Source: Diadema setosum
Lineage: Eukaryota > Echinodermata > Echinoidea > Diadematoida > Diadematidae
Reading direction: 5' to 3'
Length of the DNA stretch: 64,000 nucleotides
Assembly: GCF_964275005.1 (NCBI RefSeq)
Contig: NC_092699.1
Location: 19,746,833 to 19,810,832 of the forward strand
The notes beneath the pieces are model-generated. The model worked only from the letters and a program-made list of their open reading frames with translations, ran no database searches and was not told the origin of the DNA. Below are positions 59,350 through 64,000 of this stretch, piece by piece. The position numbers and the translations under genes were made by a program. Position 1 is the stretch's first letter. The number at the start of each line of letters is the position of its first letter.

Positions 59350-59658
59350 AAGCTCCCAGTGTGGAGGACTCGAGCGAGATCTTCAAGCCTTGGACAAGAT
59401 GGAGTGCCTGCTCCTGCGAGGAGCGCCACAAGACGCGCTCGCGCTCTTGCCGTCCACGTATGACCGTCCAATGTGCTGAATCCACATTGCCGGTTGAGGA
59501 GACACAGCGATGCATTCCATCCGGGTGTCCGGAGCCAGCGGAAGCTAACAGGGATCGAGGGAACGGAGATGATGACGAAACAATCAACAACAATGACGAA
59601 ACAATTAACAACAATGACGAAACAATCAACAACAATGACGATGACTTCAATGCTGTCG
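59350..59658 (+). CDS. Gene 3, CSC-type TSP1 domain 10 with repeat linker
   Basis: A 309-nt exon, phase 1/1, acceptor cattttcctccag and donor gtacgt. PWTRWSACSCEERHKTRSRS, then C, QC, RC and GC give six cysteines in the CSC subtype that is also gene 2 domain 1. An acidic tail follows with a 7-residue coding repeat DETINNN three times (21-bp unit gacgaaacaatcaacaacaat), a candidate length-variable linker. Confidence 0.88.
59574..59640 (+). repeat. 21-bp coding minisatellite
   Basis: Three tandem units of gacgaaacaatcaacaacaat, one with a t for c, encode DETINNN within the TSP1 exon at 59350-59658. The reading frame is kept. Confidence 0.9.
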
Positions 59659-59897
59659 GTACGTGGAAGGATATTTGTTCTCCACAATTGGCATTGTAAT
59701 TTTAGTCAGTAAACTTTCGAAGATTGCTATTGGCTCACACCCATGCACAAACAATCGAATGATAATAGAGTCTTAAGATTCCAATGTAATACTCCATGAA
59801 TCTACTGAAAACACAATGCTTGCATACGTATAGATATGTGCCCTTGCGCATGGTGATATAATGCCATAATTGCATGCCGCTATTTTGCTACCGATAG

Positions 59898-60053
59898 GAG
59901 GAAGTAGCGAGTGGAGTGCCTGGGGTGAATGGCAACCGTGCACGGTGTCGTGTGGATCTGGAGTTCAAATGCGATCGCGGCATTGTCCGGAGTCGGACTG
60001 TCATGGCGACGACGTCGAGTCGCGGGAGTGCTTCGCAGAGTTACTTTGCCAAG
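59898..60053 (+). CDS. Gene 3, TSP1 domain 11, last exon found
   Basis: A 156-nt exon, phase 1/1, acceptor ttgctaccgatag and donor gtaggt. SSEWSAWGEWQPCTVSCGSG, RSRHC, DCHGDD, RECF and LLC: six cysteines, with CTVSCG. The donor implies at least one more exon, which I did not find. Confidence 0.9.
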
Positions 60054-61030
60054 GTAGGTTCCCAGCAGGAAGGCCTTGTTCCAGAACAAAATGATCAACA
60101 CTATTTTGTAAAAATATTAGCAGATCTACGCTGCATTATCATTACTGCCACTTACACACAATGTCTGTCCCTCTGGTGACAATTTGTTCAAACGATCCTG
60201 TTTCTTTTTCTTCCTATATACATGTATGTTTTCCTATTTTTCCCTTCGGATTATTTTGCATGCAAAGATGTTTCATTGTCCGTGTTGTTTATCTACAATG
60301 TTGAAGTGAAATCTAAATTATTCAATGAAGAGCACATGTTCCAAATCTAAAAATTTAACTTGTGCTTATTGTCTGCAGAGTTCAACTGTTAGTTCCTTTG
60401 TGAAAAATTATGAACTAGAAACTGTTCGAAGGGCAAGAGAGTTTCGATGGATAGCACCTTTTAATTCGGGTTGCTTTTTCTGAACAAGCATTATGGCATT
60501 CAATGTAAATCTGATTTTCTCAGTGTCATTTTTTTTTTTTTTTTTTTTTTTTTGGGGGGGGGGGAAGTTGTTACTCATAGCTTCCTTCTAGCGAGAAAAA
60601 ACGTGGAACATCATAGAATTGTGATTCCTGGACTGCCTTGCGAGTAGCTTATTGCAATTAAGGAAATTGAAAATATTTACCTGTGGGTTGTTATATATAT
60701 ATATTTTTTTTTTTTTTTGGGGGGGGGGGTTAAGACGGAGAAGTCGTTTACGAGAGTTTCAATTCAAGTTGTCGCATGATATCTAAGTTTGAAATGGAAT
60801 TTATTTACCAAACAGTAACATCGATAACAAACATTTAATAGTCAAAAGTTAAAAAACAGTAAAGTTGGTAAAAAGAAACAGCAATAGCAAGCAGGCTAGG
60901 CGAGGCCATTCCTTCTAACAGTAGATGTCATGTCTTGTATTTACAATATGTACAGTAGTAATGTAGACACATGTGTTTATTGTTGAGAATCGTTTAAACG
61001 ATCGTTTGTAGCATAATGATAATCAAGTCT
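60054..61030. other. No gene seen; homopolymer-rich
   Basis: AT-rich sequence with two T(n)G(n) tracts (about 60532-60564 and 60705-60730). No exon was recognised downstream of the donor at 60054. Confidence 0.5.
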
Positions 61031-61031
61031 T

Positions 61032-61174
61032 TAGCTGAAATTGGTGTTAAAATCTTGATCTCAATACCAAATATTTACCTCCGAAATTTTCATCATTTCA
61101 TCATTTTCAATTTCCGAGGTAAAATGAAGCAAGTATTTTCTATTGAGATCAAAAGTTTAACACCAATTTCAGAT
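61032..61174. repeat. Imperfect hairpin, nested inverted arms
   Basis: The outer arms ctgaaattggtgttaaa and ttgatctcaata pair with tattgagatcaa and tttaacaccaatttcag. The inner arms tttacctccgaaattt and aatttccgaggtaaa pair around a cat-rich loop. Total length is about 140 bp. Confidence 0.8.
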
Positions 61175-61693
61175 GAATTTGCAGTACAGATGATATTCTT
61201 CTCTAATAATTAATTCCGCTTTAGATTGATCTCTTATAACCTACGTTCCTTTTTGGGGGAAAGATGAGGAGAATATGTGAACATAGATTTTAGATGTTTG
61301 AATATGCTCATACCATCTGGAAAAGATGTAGAAATGCACTTGATTATGTGGATTCTGGAATTTGCCTTTTGAAAAGATGTACTTAAAATGCAAGAGTCTA
61401 ACACTGGAAAGATCACCTTTTGAACAATATATTGCTCTGAATAAACATGATAAAGTATTTGCTGTATATGACAGGTATGAAGACAGGGAACGGAAACCAT
61501 CCCGTATCATATAGCAATGAAACATAAAAGTAAAGAAGATATACCGAAAGAAAACATTGGTTCAATGAAGAACGCCTAGCTATCTATTAATCAATGATAA
61601 TGGAAAATAGTATTACACTCTTTGATACATTTGAGTTTCATTATATAGAACAGCGATTGATCACTTGTTTAACGCTTTATCCTCTTCAAAATT

Positions 61694-61694
<1 letters not shown>

Positions 61695-61774
<80 letters not shown>
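61695..61774. repeat. Simple repeat (TA)n(TG)n
   Basis: A compound dinucleotide microsatellite: about 36 bp of AT, then about 38 bp of GT. Confidence 0.95.
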
Positions 61775-61776
<2 letters not shown>

Positions 61777-62034
61777 AGAAGATATTCAACCACTAATAGA
61801 AGTACCCGTTTGCCTGCCTCGAATTTAGGTCCTATATACATGTACATTTTTTTTTTCGGGGGGGGGAGGGGTTAGAGATGGATGGGAAGGGGAATTGAAA
61901 GGCAGATTTGTGACGATGAGAGGGATGGGTCAAAACCTGTAGAATCGGACTAGTTTATCGTGATTTTTCATGCTCATGTTCACTGCTGCTTCTTCAAGGT
62001 ACATATCGACAATTCGTAATCTTAAAAGTGTCCC

Positions 62035-62448
62035 GAGAAGGTACCTTGTTTTGGCCAAAAAGGTGGGAAGGTGACTGGTAGAAACTCGCCAAGACGCCCT
62101 CTTAAAGACGTGAAACCGAGAAGACGAGTTGCACAGACTCCCCAGGGCGCCTCGTTAAAATCGAAAAGACGAGAGGGCAACTTGTACAAACTCGCCATGT
62201 CTCTTTGTCGCCTAGTTTAGGACGAAAGTGCGAGAAGGCGGTTTGTGCTCACTTGCCAAGGTACCTTGTTATGGACAAGAAGACGACTTGTACAAATTCG
62301 CCAAGTCGTCTTGTCTAGGATGAAATGCGAGAAGTTGACTTGTACAAACTCGCCATGGCGCCTTGTTTAAAATGAGAAGGCGATCAGGACAAACTCTTGA
62401 AACTCCCCAGTATTATCGAAACCAAAGGAGAGAGAGAGAGAGAGAGAG

Positions 62449-62508
<60 letters not shown>

Positions 62509-62766
62509 ATGGGGGGATTATCTGGAAAAAAGTTCCCGTGATCATAGGCGACTTGGCGAGTTAGCAAGCCTCCTCGCATTTCGTGTAAGATAACACGGCT
62601 TGGCGAGTTTGTACAAGTTGCCTTTTGCCTTCAGTATTTAAACAAGGCTCTAGCGTCTTCGTAAAAGTCATCACCTTCTCGCGTTCTCGTCTTAAACAAG
62701 ACGCCTTGGTGAATTTTTGCAAGTCACCTCCTGGCCTCCCTCGTCTTTTTTGCCTTGAATAAGGCA
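62035..62766. repeat. Foldback repeat of ACTTGTACAAACTCGCCA units around (GA)n(GT)n
   Basis: The left part repeats gacttgtacaaactcgccaag with gcgccttgttt-type spacers at intervals of about 50-60 bp. The right part (from about 62545) has the same units inverted (cttggcgagtttgtacaagt). A (GA)n(GT)n microsatellite sits at 62426-62508 between them. Confidence 0.75.
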
Positions 62767-63224
62767 CCTTGCTTCTGTAGAATAGTCTCAGGTTTCTCCA
62801 ACTATTCACCCCACTCCTGCTCCGGTTTCGATACTGCTTTGAGGAGTCCCAGAATCTCTCGTACTAGTACATTTCATAAACATGATTATTTACACCGTAT
62901 TATCTCAAGTTCGATAAATTTAAATAAAATTCAGTGAAAATAACCTGGAAACTGCACATTAGATGGCGTGTGTTCTAAACCTTGCACACATCGCGCGTGA
63001 TTACATGATTGGATATATGTCAAGCTGATAATTAGCGACAAATTGTAGTGTCGGCCCCCGCGGCATGTTTTGTTGACGGTGACATTAATGTGCCCCGACG
63101 ACACAGCGTTGTAACAGACCCATCTGAGATAGGAGCCCTCCATTGCATGCTCCCTCAATCTCCGTCAAAGCTTGTCTGAAGATAGCATTTGGTATTAAGA
63201 GCAGCATCGGTAGAATTCCAGCTG

Positions 63225-63415
63225 AACCTACTCACACGCCTGGCATCTTGTATAGCCTTGGGATGTCAGTGAACTTCAAACGCTTTCTCGGTGCTATCCG
63301 TCGTCGAACTGTCGTGGTGATGACGTGGATTCGTTCGAGAAATTCCTCGGATTGCATCTTTGTTCCTTTGAATGCTTATCACGCCTTGGCTAAAAGGTTA
63401 AAACTCTTACGTCAG
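63225..63415 (+). pseudogene. Decayed TSP1 exon
   Basis: The frame through 63300-63385 reads RCYPSSNCRGDDVDSFEKFL then GLHLC, which aligns with RHCPESDCHGDDVESRECFA and LLC of the exon at 59898. DNA identity is visible in gtcgaactgtcgtggtgatgacg against gtcggactgtcatggcgacgacg. Upstream in this frame are TGA and TAG, the W ladder is lost, and no good donor follows. It is a dead duplicate of TSP1 domain 11. Confidence 0.6.
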
Positions 63416-63480
63416 CACCATCTACCATTGTAGACTGCCAGATGAGTCCAGTGAATTCATTTCTGTTCGAGTATCACTCT

Positions 63481-64000
63481 TTAAAAAAAAAAAAAAATAA
63501 AAAAAAATCATGGGGAAGGTGGGGCTCCAGCACAGCAAATGTGCTCAGTTCATCTGAGACTGACAATAATTATAATATACCGGTATATGGTAAACTTCTG
63601 TCAACGTAGATGTTGCGCATTGTGAACATTGAGTCCAGTGTATGTCGCAGTCAGGACATGCGAGGAAAATGAAATGCAGCCTCGAAAAATACCTTCCTTT
63701 CTCACTGCTGGATTATTTTCGCCGAAATCTTTTGACCCCACCTCATGCCCAATGTGTCAGGTTTTCAATTTATTTCATACTGAGCAGAAGTTAATCAGTA
63801 GATGAGAATTGACAAAGTAGTACTCATCCATCACCATGAAATCCTGATAAAGTCACCAAACATCAAGTTTCTGCTTTTACTCGCATTAACCAAGACTCTC
63901 AACTTTTAAGTCATGTATGATGTGTCCCAATTTTTGTCCAAAATTCCACTGCACAAGAGGTAAGGCAATTGTCATTCAAATCACCAATTGACATGCTTCA
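63481..64000. other. No gene seen
   Basis: Begins with an A-rich tract (63481-63507). No exon, element or motif was recognised to the window end. Confidence 0.4.

Larger units (their letters stand above)
31343..60053 (+). other. Gene 3 span: secreted protein with 11 TSP1 domains, 3' end open
   Basis: Twelve exons (31343, 36576, 37275, 38685, 39519, 40470, 41731, 44673, 56399, 56806, 59350, 59898) total 2182 nt, about 727 residues, before leaving through a donor at 60054. Every TSP1 domain is one symmetrical phase 1-1 exon, the classic shufflable arrangement of extracellular modules. No transmembrane or protease domain is seen, so the protein is probably extracellular matrix or a secreted binding protein. 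TSP1 domains generally bind glycosaminoglycans or other proteins. Nine of the eleven keep C-x-x-S/T-C-G for O-fucose, and most have a W-x-x-W mannosylation pattern. No terminal exon was found before base 64000. The gene may continue, or end in an unrecognised exon. Confidence 0.75.

Overview
The window is animal nuclear DNA: introns with GT/AG borders, no bacterial gene order, no long uninterrupted genes, many microsatellites, non-LTR retrotransposon pieces and dozens of terminal-inverted-repeat (TIR) elements. The repeat style and the expanded thrombospondin type 1 (TSP1) exons suggest a marine invertebrate, most likely an echinoderm such as a sea urchin. That is an inference from style, not from a marker gene.

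Three host genes can be assembled from phase-consistent exons. (1) Bases 618-8232, + strand: the last six coding exons (282 codons) of a conserved protein that I cannot name firmly. It looks like the C-terminal helical part of a trafficking protein, with HPS3 of BLOC-2 as a weak candidate. (2) Bases 20875-30454, - strand: a complete five-exon gene for a predicted secreted protein of 908 residues. It has a signal peptide, two divergent TSP1 domains, an acidic linker and a 702-residue last-exon tail. In that tail all 20 cysteines sit in C-x-x-Y/F motifs and a 66-residue unit is repeated six times almost identically. (3) Bases 31343-60053, + strand: twelve exons of a predicted secreted multi-TSP1 protein (signal peptide plus 11 TSP1 domains, every junction phase 1), open at its 3' end. 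Genes 2 and 3 are head to head, with start codons about 890 bp apart, share two unusual TSP1 subtypes, and look like a divergently transcribed paralogous pair. A decayed TSP1 exon lies near 63.2-63.4 kb.

Most of the rest is mobile DNA. A 3127-bp near-identical tandem duplication covers 11251-17504. A CR1/L2-like LINE lies antisense in intron 1 of gene 3 and carries a 2A-like NPGP motif. A second LINE (49534-52580) inserted with a 10-bp target duplication into a repeat whose empty copy is present at about 2.9-3.8 kb, and it later received a TIR element of its own. TIR elements are nested three deep at 27.8-29.1 kb. A decayed PIF/Harbinger-like transposase lies at 58-59 kb. Several long palindromes are also present.

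The most interesting unit is the divergent secreted TSP1 pair, and within it the C-x-x-Y repeat tail, which matches no family I know. No RNA genes, CRISPR arrays or bacterial-type operons were seen.
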